A stretch of 64,000 bases of DNA, from contig JBIKIQ010000002.1 in assembly GCA_044361535.1 (NCBI GenBank), forward strand, positions 219,278 through 283,277, given 5' to 3'. The position numbers and the translations under genes are program-made. The stretch comes from UBA952 sp044361535. Lineage in GTDB: Bacteria > Bacteroidota > Bacteroidia > Flavobacteriales_D > Crocinitomicaceae. The notes beneath the pieces were generated by a model. It saw nothing but the letters and a program-made list of their open reading frames with translations. It did no database searches and was not told where the DNA came from. Position 1 is the stretch's first letter, and each line of letters begins with the position of its first letter. Of this stretch, positions 33,689-41,930 are shown one piece after another.

Positions 33689-35869
33689 ATGAAAGCAATA
33701 CGAGTTTTATTTGTATTTGTAGTGATAGCCTTGCTTGGCTGGACTGGATATGCCATTTACGAAATGACTAATTGGAGAAACTCTTTGGAACCCGCCGACA
33801 TTTTTAGTATTAAAGATGAAAAAGTCCTCGTAATTCATAAACCCAATTCCTATGATTGGAATCAAATTGAGTTCGCTGCACTGGCTGAAAACAAAAACCT
33901 CTTGGATCCCTTGCTCTCCAATTTACCAGCTAATTGCAAGGTGTACGTAAGTAAAACTAGAAGTTTGATGTTACTCGAAAACACAACTCATTGGACAAAT
34001 GAATCACTCATTGCTTGTTTAAGCAAGTCGAATTTACGTTATTCACAAAAAGAGGGGGGATTTAAGATTGAACAATTTTCTACATTAAAAACTAAAAATA
34101 AACTTCTGATATTTAAATATGAAGAAGATGTAGAAGGTGCAGAATTCAATTGGTCTGAATTGGATCAAAATGCAACAGCATCCATCGTTAGTTTTGGAAA
34201 AAACACGGTCGATTTTGTAGATATTTATAGTAAAAATGATAATACGATTGAATTTCATACGAAGAATAGTAAAGGAATTCAAGGAAAATTAATTGATGAC
34301 ATTTCCATTTTTCAATCCTATATTCCTGCAAAAGCAATAGATTATATATTCTATGAAAATACCTATTTGAAATCTGTTGATGCTGAGTATAAAAAAGGTC
34401 CGATCCATAGTTTTGTTGAGTCAGGTTTGGCTTCTTTTTATTTTGAGAATCAACCTGTTGTCATGTGTCAATTTACGGATGGACAAAATGCTGTTCAAAA
34501 TCTCAATGAATATTTTCAGAAAAATGAGGACAATACGTTCTTCGGACGATATGATAACCTTGTCATTTCGTCAAAATTAAGAGCGCCCAAAGGAATGTAC
34601 TATGTTAAAACAATCGATAATATTGCATTTTTCGCTGCTAGTCAAGAAGTATTAGATTTGATTTTAAAGGAAATTGAGTTAGGAAAAACATGGTTATACA
34701 ATGAAGAGGATTTAGGTTCGTATCGTCAAAATTTACCAAAATCTGTTTCTTTCAGATCCTTCAGTAAGCTACAAAATAAAAGTATTTCAGTTCTTGGTAA
34801 TAAAGTAGTGGAAACACAAGTGAAGTATAAGGCAGAGAAACTTACTTTAAATACAGACTTGGAATATCTATCAATATCCATAAATGGAAAGATCAAAGAT
34901 TTTGAAAGTTTTAATGGAAAAGGAAATCTTGTTTGTTTAACAGAAGAAGGAATTATTATTGGTGTTGAAAACGGGACAAAGACGTGGAAAAAAGATATGG
35001 AAGATAAGCCTGTTGGTGAAATTCAACTATTGAAAAGCAAAGAAAAAGAATATTTGGTAATAACAGGTTCAAAATCGATTCACATAATTGATCGTTATGG
35101 AAAATACGCAGAAGGTTATCCGATCAAATGGACTAAATCAGACTTTACTTGCGCTAGTAATGCCTTTATCAATAAAGGCCAGATTTCTGTTGGCGTATAT
35201 TCCTCCACAAATACGCTCATTCTTTTTAATTCAGCCGGCAAACTTTCAAAGGAAATAAAGGTCGGTCAGATTGAAGGGGTTGAGAATTTGGATTTCTTTT
35301 CAATTGAAAATAAACTACATGTAAGTATGAAAACTTTGGATCGTGTAGTCATTTACAGTATCGAGGAAAAGAAAGTTGTTAAAGAAATTGCGAGTATTAA
35401 CTCAGCTCGGTTAACAGATATACCTAATGCATCATTTATTTCTTGCTCCCGAGACGGTAAATTGGTTCAGATAAACTTTCCTTATGACGAAAGTAAAGAG
35501 GAAGGAAAAGATATAATGGCTGATGTAATTACAACTGTTCAATCCATTGATTCCACCATTTATGCCATCTCCCTCTCTGGTAATAAAGCACATATTTCAA
35601 AAAACGGCAGAGAAGTTGTTTTTGAAAAAGACTTTGCTAATTCGCGAATTAATTCCGGAGATATTTATAAAAATTCATTCAAAGAAACTTATTTTTCCGT
35701 GCTTGATGGTATTGAAAACGGAGTATATTTGTACGACGAGAAAGGAAGAATGTATGTTAAGGGGAAGATTGAAGGATCCAAAAAGGTATCATTAAATCAA
35801 GCCTCAGGTTATTCTGTTTCAGTTACAACGGTTGTAGATGGATATATTATTCAATATTTGGTAAAATAA
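33689..35869 (+). CDS. Membrane-anchored protein, C-terminal propeller-like region
   Basis: 726 residues, not recognised as a named family. One N-terminal membrane segment (residues about 5-24) followed by an extracytoplasmic body. Residues about 30-400 are alternating beta and helix and could resemble DUF3352-type proteins (not certain). Residues about 410-726 contain repeating strands such as VCLTEEGIIIGVENGTKTWKK and YLVITGSKSIHIIDRYGK, as in PQQ/WD-like propellers. The stop is 12 bases before the DUF5723/OmpA gene, so the two are likely one transcript and the protein may assist an envelope process. Confidence 0.7.
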   Translation: MKAIRVLFVFVVIALLGWTGYAIYEMTNWRNSLEPADIFSIKDEKVLVIHKPNSYDWNQIEFAALAENKNLLDPLLSNLPANCKVYVSKTRSLMLLENTTHWTNESLIACLSKSNLRYSQKEGGFKIEQFSTLKTKNKLLIFKYEEDVEGAEFNWSELDQNATASIVSFGKNTVDFVDIYSKNDNTIEFHTKNSKGIQGKLIDDISIFQSYIPAKAIDYIFYENTYLKSVDAEYKKGPIHSFVESGLASFYFENQPVVMCQFTDGQNAVQNLNEYFQKNEDNTFFGRYDNLVISSKLRAPKGMYYVKTIDNIAFFAASQEVLDLILKEIELGKTWLYNEEDLGSYRQNLPKSVSFRSFSKLQNKSISVLGNKVVETQVKYKAEKLTLNTDLEYLSISINGKIKDFESFNGKGNLVCLTEEGIIIGVENGTKTWKKDMEDKPVGEIQLLKSKEKEYLVITGSKSIHIIDRYGKYAEGYPIKWTKSDFTCASNAFINKGQISVGVYSSTNTLILFNSAGKLSKEIKVGQIEGVENLDFFSIENKLHVSMKTLDRVVIYSIEEKKVVKEIASINSARLTDIPNASFISCSRDGKLVQINFPYDESKEEGKDIMADVITTVQSIDSTIYAISLSGNKAHISKNGREVVFEKDFANSRINSGDIYKNSFKETYFSVLDGIENGVYLYDEKGRMYVKGKIEGSKKVSLNQASGYSVSVTTVVDGYIIQYLVK

Positions 35870-35881
35870 ATTAGCTGTAAA

Positions 35882-38548
35882 ATGAAAAAATTAGCACTTG
35901 TATTATTTTGTTTTGGATTTTTACAAACAAACCTAAATGCACAAAATTATTTAGGAGTGAGCAGCAGTAATTATGCTGGAATTATGGGTAATGACTTAAA
36001 TCCCGCAAGTTTCGTAGATGGAAGATTTGCTTTTGATTTGAATCTGTTTAGCACAAATCTAAATGTCTACCAAAATTTTGGCTATTTAGATGCTAACTAC
36101 ATGCGTGATTTGCAACAAACTCAATTTGGTAAAAGTTATTGGTGGCTAAAGTCGTTTGGAGATACAACGGTTTTTGATGCTTGGGGATCTAAACCTTTTG
36201 ATCAGTTTAATCAAGAGCCCTTCAGTGAAGGTATTATAAAACACTTGTATGACACATTAACAAAAAGTCCAAGAGGTATAAATATTAACTATCAGCTGGA
36301 TTTATTGAATTTTGGGTTTCATGTTACACCTAAAATTTCAGTTGGATTTAATGCAAAATTGCGATCTATTACAAATGTTGACAATATGGATCCTAAATTA
36401 GCTGTTCTTGCTGAGTCAGGATTAGATACAAGTGATTTATGGGGAAGAAAGTTGCCTGAAGAGTTACTCAATTTAAATCATATGACTTGGGCCGAATACG
36501 GTTTAAATTATGGACAGGTTTTAATGGATGAAGGAAAACACTTTTTAAAGGTAGGTGGAGATTTAAAATACATGCAGGGTTATACAGCTGCTTATGTGTA
36601 CACCGATAATTTTAATTATGGACTTGTCGATGAAGATACATCATTCATTCTACAAGGAGATTTTGCATATGGTTATTCTGATAATTTTGATAAACTAGTC
36701 GAAGGAAATATTGAGCTAAACGCACTGGGTCTGCCGAAAGCATCAAGTAGAGCTGGATTTGGGGTAGATTTAGGAGTTGTTTACGAATGGCGGCCTAAAT
36801 ATGACAAATACAAATTTGATATGGATGGTAAAACAAATTTGTGGATGAAAAATAAAAACAAGTACGAACTACGTATCGGGGCATCATTGCTAGATCTTGG
36901 AGCTTTGAGATTTACAAAAGGTGGATTAAGTCGTGATTTTTCAGTTGATATCAATCGTAAATTTGACTTAAATCAATTTGAGACAGCCACTTCACTATCA
37001 AGTTTTGATGAAATTATTGACTCACTTATATATAAGAGTTTAGATCCCACGGAGTGGACTGCAGGTGAAAAAGATACAACATCGGTTTTTTGGGTTCAAA
37101 CACCTGCCGCATTCAGTTTACAAGTAGATTATCATATCTGGAAATATTTTTATGTTAATGCTACTGGAATGTTGAATTTAATATCTCCTAAGCAGCAGGC
37201 AAAAGTAAAGGTGCCTAATCAATTCTCAATTACACCAAGTTTTGATTATTCTTGGTTTGGTATACACTTGCCAATTTCAATGAATAGATATTCAGGATTT
37301 AGAGCAGGAATTGCAACGCGACTTGGTCCATTAACTATTGGATTGACTGATTTCAGAGCACTAACTGCGCGAGGAAAAGTTCGTGGCATTGACATTTATA
37401 CAGGTGTTCGAGTTCCAATTCTATACGATGCAATTAAAGATAGGGATGGGGACAAAGTTTCAGATTCTCAAGATGAATGTTTTGATGTTCCAGGTTTATG
37501 GTCCTTTAGAGGGTGTCCTGATACAGACAAGGATGGAATTATGGATATGGAAGATGATTGTCCTTTGGATTCGGGTTTGGTTGAATTTAAAGGATGTCCA
37601 GATCGTGATGGTGATAAAATTATTGACAAAAATGATAGCTGTCCCGATGTTGCAGGATTAAAAGAGTTTGCAGGATGTCCAGATCGTGATGGCGATAAAA
37701 TCATTGATAAAAATGATAGTTGTCCTGATTTAGCAGGCTTGAAACAATTTGCTGGTTGTCCTGATACCGATAATGATGGAATAATTGATCCAAAAGATGA
37801 TTGTCCAACCGATTCAGGGTTAGTGATATTAAATGGTTGTCCTGATAAAGATGGCGATGGAATAAGAGATATTGAGGATGGATGTCCAGATGTTTCTGGT
37901 CCTAAAGAATTAAATGGCTGTCCTGATACTGATAAAGATGGAATACTTGACTTCCTAGATGGCTGTCCTACAGAAAGAGGCCCGAAAGAAAATAATGGTT
38001 GTCCTTGGCCTGACACAGATAAAGATGGATTATTAGATAAAGACGATGAATGCCCATTAATACCTGGTCCAATTTCGAATAATGGTTGTCCGTTAAAGGA
38101 TACAGATGGAGATGGTTTGGTTGATAAGGATGATGAATGTCCAAATACAGCTGGACCAATTTCTAACAAAGGATGTCCTGTTATTGAAGAGGAGATTGTT
38201 GAGGTATTAAAAACAGCATTTGATAACTTAGAATTCGAGAAATTAAAAGACGTTATAAGTTCTTCATCATTTGCATCTTTAGATGAGTTGGCTGAAGTTA
38301 TGAATAAAAAACCGAATTGGTTCTTGCATATTTCTGGACATACAGATAATGGTGGTGATGATCAGTCCAACTTAATTTTATCTAAAAAACGAGCTGAATC
38401 TGTTAAGAATTATTTAGTTTCAAAAGGAGTAAAAGAAGAACAAATAAAGACTTTCTATTATGGTGAATCTAAGCCAATAGCAACAAATGATACTGAGGCT
38501 GGAAGGCAAAAGAATAGAAGGGTAGAGATGGAAATTAAGTTTGACTAA
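35882..38548 (+). CDS. Outer-membrane protein: DUF5723 barrel, TSP3 repeats, OmpA domain
   Basis: 888 residues. Signal peptide (cleavage after LNAQ, about residue 21). Residues about 25-520 are a DUF5723-type beta-barrel region (N-terminal LGVSSSNYAGIMGNDLNPASF is typical). Residues about 522-766 hold nine thrombospondin type 3 calcium-binding repeats (DxDxDGIxDxxDxCPxxxG). The C-terminal about 100 residues are an OmpA/MotB peptidoglycan-binding domain (ISGHTDNGGDD and RAESVKNYLVSKGV, NRRVEMEI). It probably links the outer membrane to the cell wall. Two adjacent repeats are almost identical. Followed by a terminator hairpin. Confidence 0.88.
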   Translation: MKKLALVLFCFGFLQTNLNAQNYLGVSSSNYAGIMGNDLNPASFVDGRFAFDLNLFSTNLNVYQNFGYLDANYMRDLQQTQFGKSYWWLKSFGDTTVFDAWGSKPFDQFNQEPFSEGIIKHLYDTLTKSPRGININYQLDLLNFGFHVTPKISVGFNAKLRSITNVDNMDPKLAVLAESGLDTSDLWGRKLPEELLNLNHMTWAEYGLNYGQVLMDEGKHFLKVGGDLKYMQGYTAAYVYTDNFNYGLVDEDTSFILQGDFAYGYSDNFDKLVEGNIELNALGLPKASSRAGFGVDLGVVYEWRPKYDKYKFDMDGKTNLWMKNKNKYELRIGASLLDLGALRFTKGGLSRDFSVDINRKFDLNQFETATSLSSFDEIIDSLIYKSLDPTEWTAGEKDTTSVFWVQTPAAFSLQVDYHIWKYFYVNATGMLNLISPKQQAKVKVPNQFSITPSFDYSWFGIHLPISMNRYSGFRAGIATRLGPLTIGLTDFRALTARGKVRGIDIYTGVRVPILYDAIKDRDGDKVSDSQDECFDVPGLWSFRGCPDTDKDGIMDMEDDCPLDSGLVEFKGCPDRDGDKIIDKNDSCPDVAGLKEFAGCPDRDGDKIIDKNDSCPDLAGLKQFAGCPDTDNDGIIDPKDDCPTDSGLVILNGCPDKDGDGIRDIEDGCPDVSGPKELNGCPDTDKDGILDFLDGCPTERGPKENNGCPWPDTDKDGLLDKDDECPLIPGPISNNGCPLKDTDGDGLVDKDDECPNTAGPISNKGCPVIEEEIVEVLKTAFDNLEFEKLKDVISSSSFASLDELAEVMNKKPNWFLHISGHTDNGGDDQSNLILSKKRAESVKNYLVSKGVKEEQIKTFYYGESKPIATNDTEAGRQKNRRVEMEIKFD
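37445..38180 (+). repeat. Nine tandem TSP3 repeats (about 81 bp units)
   Basis: Repeat unit of about 27 codons with DxDxD calcium loops and two cysteines (CP...GCP). Units 3 and 4 (about 37605-37760) share almost every residue, and an antisense open frame of 233 codons is produced by their composition. Confidence 0.88.
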
Positions 38549-38556
38549 TTAACTAA

Positions 38557-38588
38557 AAATAAGGGTTGTTCATGCAGCCCTTTTTCTT
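38557..38588 (+). terminator. Terminator between the OmpA-family gene and lnt
   Basis: AAGGGTTG (38561-38568) pairs with CAGCCCTT (about 38575-38582, one G-U) with a 6-base loop and a T run. The lnt start codon (38589) begins right after the T run, so the hairpin lies in or just before the lnt leader. Confidence 0.7.
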
Positions 38589-40211
38589 ATGGTAATATCA
38601 AAAAGAAATCGATTTTTATTATCCATTCTTTCGGGAATGCTGATGGTATTCAGTTTTCCATTTACAGGAAGTATTCCATTTCTTGGTTTTATTTCTTGGA
38701 TTCCATTGTTGTTGGTTGAAAATACAATACTGACAAGGAATTACAAAAGTGGAAAAGTATTTATTCACGCCTACCTTGTTTTTTTAATCTATAATGTTGG
38801 TACAACCTGGTGGATTTATTTTGCTTCACCTGGCGGCGCGTATTTTGCTTACTTATTGAATTCCCTTTTGATGTCTCTTGCATTTTATTTTTATCACCTT
38901 ACCCGCAAAAGGTTAAACAGGAAATTTAGTTTAGTTTATTTGTTGATCATTTGGATTGGGTTTGAACACGTGCATTATCATTGGGAGCTATCCTGGCCTT
39001 GGCTTACTTTAGGTAATATATTTTCAAGAAATCCAGAGCTAATTCAATGGTATGAATTTACGGGTGTAATGGGCGGGAGTATTTGGCTATTGATAGTTAA
39101 TTATTTTATTTATAGTTTAATAAATAGATGGCAGATTGGTGGAAAAATTGCAGTCAATAAAGAATTAACGCTTATTATTGCTATTCTGTCACTTATAGCC
39201 ATTCCAATTGTGTCTTCATGGATCATTTATTCACGATATACTGAGCAATCCAATCCCGTTGAAGTTGTTGTGGTGCAGCCCAATATTGACCCCTATAATG
39301 AAAAATTTGTTTCGAATGTCGAGGAGCAAGTTCAGTCTATGTTAACTGTCGCTGAATCGAAGGTCACATCAAAGACCAAATTTGTACTCTTCCCTGAAAC
39401 AGCGATTAGTTCCTCTTTTGATGAGAGAAAAATAGATCAAATTTCTTCTATAAAAACGATACGGCAGTTTATAAAGGAGCATCCGGGTATTTATGTTTAC
39501 ACAGGGGCTTCGACGTACGCGTTTTTCAAAGAAAAGAACTCAATTGCTTCACGAAAAATTCCGGAAATTGATGAATACATCGAATTTTATAATACATCAA
39601 TTGGGATTGATACAATGAATAGTCAAATCATTCATAAATCAAAATTAGTTCTCGGGGTTGAGAAAATTCCATTCTCGGAATGGCTTCCATTTTTAGAAGA
39701 ATTGTCAATAAATAATGGAGGTACTTCAGGCACTCTAGGAAAAGAGAAGGAGCCTAGAACGATTTCTGCGCATTCCTTGAAATTTGCGCCTGTAGTTTGT
39801 TATGAATCTATTTATGGAGAATTTATTGGAAATCAAGTAAGAAATGGAGCCGAATTAGTGTTTATTATAACAAATGATGGTTGGTGGAAAGATACTCCTG
39901 GTTATAAGCAACATAATAGTTTTGCCTCCTTGCGTGCAATCGAGACGAGAAGATCTGTTGCTCGTTCAGCAAATACTGGAATTAGTTCATTTGTTAATCA
40001 ACGGGGAGATGTACTACAAGTTTCTAAATGGTGGCAAGAAGCAGGTCTGGTTTCTACTATTAATCGAAACACCAAACAAACATTATATACAAGTTACGGA
40101 GATATACTTTATAGATTTTGCAGTTATTTTGCTTTATTTCTTGTTAGTACATCCGTTCTAGTTATTCCAATTTATACACTTTTTAGAACAAAAAAAGAGT
40201 CACCAAAATGA
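38589..40211 (+). CDS. lnt: Apolipoprotein N-acyltransferase
   Basis: Adds the third acyl chain to lipoproteins in the inner membrane. 540 residues: about seven N-terminal membrane helices, a periplasmic nitrilase (C-N hydrolase) domain from about residue 225 to 490, and a final helix. The catalytic triad is visible: E270 (FPETAIS), K350 (HKSKLVLG) and C404 (VVCYESIYG). Its stop codon is inside the stem-loop that terminates trxA from the opposite strand. It starts just after the T run of the preceding terminator. Confidence 0.94.
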   Translation: MVISKRNRFLLSILSGMLMVFSFPFTGSIPFLGFISWIPLLLVENTILTRNYKSGKVFIHAYLVFLIYNVGTTWWIYFASPGGAYFAYLLNSLLMSLAFYFYHLTRKRLNRKFSLVYLLIIWIGFEHVHYHWELSWPWLTLGNIFSRNPELIQWYEFTGVMGGSIWLLIVNYFIYSLINRWQIGGKIAVNKELTLIIAILSLIAIPIVSSWIIYSRYTEQSNPVEVVVVQPNIDPYNEKFVSNVEEQVQSMLTVAESKVTSKTKFVLFPETAISSSFDERKIDQISSIKTIRQFIKEHPGIYVYTGASTYAFFKEKNSIASRKIPEIDEYIEFYNTSIGIDTMNSQIIHKSKLVLGVEKIPFSEWLPFLEELSINNGGTSGTLGKEKEPRTISAHSLKFAPVVCYESIYGEFIGNQVRNGAELVFIITNDGWWKDTPGYKQHNSFASLRAIETRRSVARSANTGISSFVNQRGDVLQVSKWWQEAGLVSTINRNTKQTLYTSYGDILYRFCSYFALFLVSTSVLVIPIYTLFRTKKESPK

Positions 40212-40220
40212 TGACTCTTT
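40194..40220 (-). terminator. Terminator of the trxA unit, overlapping the lnt stop
   Basis: Perfect 9-bp stem AAAGAGTCA (40194-40202) / TGACTCTTT (40212-40220). On the minus strand it is followed by a T run (A-run 40190-40196 on plus). On the plus strand no T run follows, so it mainly serves trxA. The lnt TGA (40209-40211) lies in the loop. Confidence 0.82.
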
Positions 40221-40239
40221 AACCAATTTATTTTCTTAA

Positions 40240-40557
40240 TTAGATTATCGCATTCAATTTGTCTGCTAGTTGTGCTTTCGGTGCTGCACCAACATTTCTA
40301 TCTACAACCTCCCCATTTTTTATAAACAGGATGGTAGGGATGCTTCTAATTCCGAATTGAGCAGAAACACCTGGGTTTTCATCAACATTAACTTTTCCGA
40401 TAACCGCTTTCCCTTCGTAATCATTTGATAATTCTTCCACAACTGGGCCAATCATTCTGCATGGTCCACACCATTCAGCCCAGAAGTCAACCAATACAGG
40501 TTTATCTGATTTCATTACTAATTCTTCAAAGTTTTGATCTGTAATTTCTAATGCCAT
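40240..40557 (-). CDS. trxA: Thioredoxin
   Basis: 105 residues, no signal peptide, so a cytosolic dithiol reductant. Active site WAEWCGPC (C30 and C33), cis-proline loop in RSIPTI, and the thioredoxin core VLVDFWA. Last gene on the minus strand before the terminator; gltA lies 71 bases upstream. Confidence 0.97.
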   Translation of the reverse strand: MALEITDQNFEELVMKSDKPVLVDFWAEWCGPCRMIGPVVEELSNDYEGKAVIGKVNVDENPGVSAQFGIRSIPTILFIKNGEVVDRNVGAAPKAQLADKLNAII

Positions 40558-40628
40558 TTTTTTATTTTTTATTTATTAATGATAAACAATTTTCTATCCA
40601 AAAACTAATTTCAGACAATATGTCAGAA

Positions 40629-41915
40629 TTAACGTTTTGAAATATCAGTGAAAGGACGAGAAGTAGCTCCAGTATATATTTGTCTTGGTCTTCCAATCGG
40701 TTCCTTGTTTTCAGTCATCTCTTTCCATTGAGCAATCCACCCTGGTAAACGTCCAATAGCAAACATTACAGTAAACATATCAGTCGGAATACCAATTGCT
40801 TTGTAAATAATACCTGAATAGAAATCTACATTTGGATATAGGTTTCGAGCCTTGAAGTATTCATCTTCCAATGCCACTTGCTCGAGTCTTTTCGCGATTC
40901 CAAGCATTGGATCGTTTATCCCCATTTTTTCTAGAACATCATCACATGCTTTTTTAATTATTTTGGCACGTGGATCGAAGTTTTTATACACTCGATGTCC
41001 AAAGCCCATAAGTCTAAATGAATCGTCTTTGTCTTTTGCTTTTGCTACCCACTTATCTACATCTCCACCATCATTGTGGATTTGTTCTAACATTTCAATT
41101 ACCTCTTGATTTGCTCCACCATGTAACGGACCCCATAACGCTGAAATACCTGCTGAAATTGTTGCGTATAAATTTGCTTGTGAGGAACCAACAATTCTCA
41201 CCGTAGAAGCCGAACAGTTTTGCTCATGGTCTGCATGTAAAATCAATAGTTTGTTTAATGCTGCTGAAACTACTGGATCAACTTTGTAGTCCTCTGTTGG
41301 CATAGCATACATCATGTGCAAGAAATTTGAACAATAATCAAATTCATTTTTAGGGTACATGAATGGATGACGAATAGAATTTTTGTACGCCCATGCCGCA
41401 AGTGTTGGCATTTTTGCAAGTAAACGATGTATTGTCAATTCTTTCTTCTCCTTACTTCTATGAGGATCTAAGGATTCAGGGTAAAATGTTGATAGTGAAC
41501 AAATCATAGAAGACAAAACACCCATTGGATGTGCCTTTGCAGGATAGGCTTCAAAGAATCGTTTCATATCTTCATGAACCAAGGTGTGTTTCTTTATACT
41601 GCTTTCAAAGTTGTCTAATTCAGCTTGTGTAGGTAATTCACCATGTAAAAGTAGATAAGCAACTTCTAAAAAAGATGCTTTTTCAGCAAGTTCCTCAATA
41701 GAATAACCTCGGTAGTGCAGAATCCCTTCCTCTCCATCTAGAAACGTAATACTACTTTTTGTTGCACCTGTGTTTTTATATCCAGTGTCCAGAGTAATAT
41801 ATCCTGTAGTATCGCGTAATTTGGAGATATCTATAGCCTTTTCATTTTCTGTCCCGGTAATAACAGGGAATTCGTAAACCTTACCTTCTAATTCTATTTT
41901 TGCAATTTCACTCAT
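40629..41915 (-). CDS. gltA: Citrate synthase
   Basis: Condenses acetyl-CoA and oxaloacetate, first step of the TCA cycle. 428 residues, hexameric type II size. Catalytic residues appear in LLILHADHEQNCS (His), GPLHGGANQEV (His) and MGFGHRVYKNFDPR (His, Arg), with the late Asp in VDFYSG. The N-terminal strand-rich domain typical of the Gram-negative type is present. Starts 15 bases after the S46 peptidase gene, so readthrough from it is possible. Confidence 0.97.
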   Translation of the reverse strand: MSEIAKIELEGKVYEFPVITGTENEKAIDISKLRDTTGYITLDTGYKNTGATKSSITFLDGEEGILHYRGYSIEELAEKASFLEVAYLLLHGELPTQAELDNFESSIKKHTLVHEDMKRFFEAYPAKAHPMGVLSSMICSLSTFYPESLDPHRSKEKKELTIHRLLAKMPTLAAWAYKNSIRHPFMYPKNEFDYCSNFLHMMYAMPTEDYKVDPVVSAALNKLLILHADHEQNCSASTVRIVGSSQANLYATISAGISALWGPLHGGANQEVIEMLEQIHNDGGDVDKWVAKAKDKDDSFRLMGFGHRVYKNFDPRAKIIKKACDDVLEKMGINDPMLGIAKRLEQVALEDEYFKARNLYPNVDFYSGIIYKAIGIPTDMFTVMFAIGRLPGWIAQWKEMTENKEPIGRPRQIYTGATSRPFTDISKR

Positions 41916-41930
41916 GGTTTCCTATTTTCT

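Noticed and set aside
37468..38169. Antisense open frame of 233 codons across the TSP3 repeats
   Set aside because: It is periodic and mirrors the repeat composition of the sense gene (Ser/Gly/Pro-rich shadow); the sense frame has clear domains.
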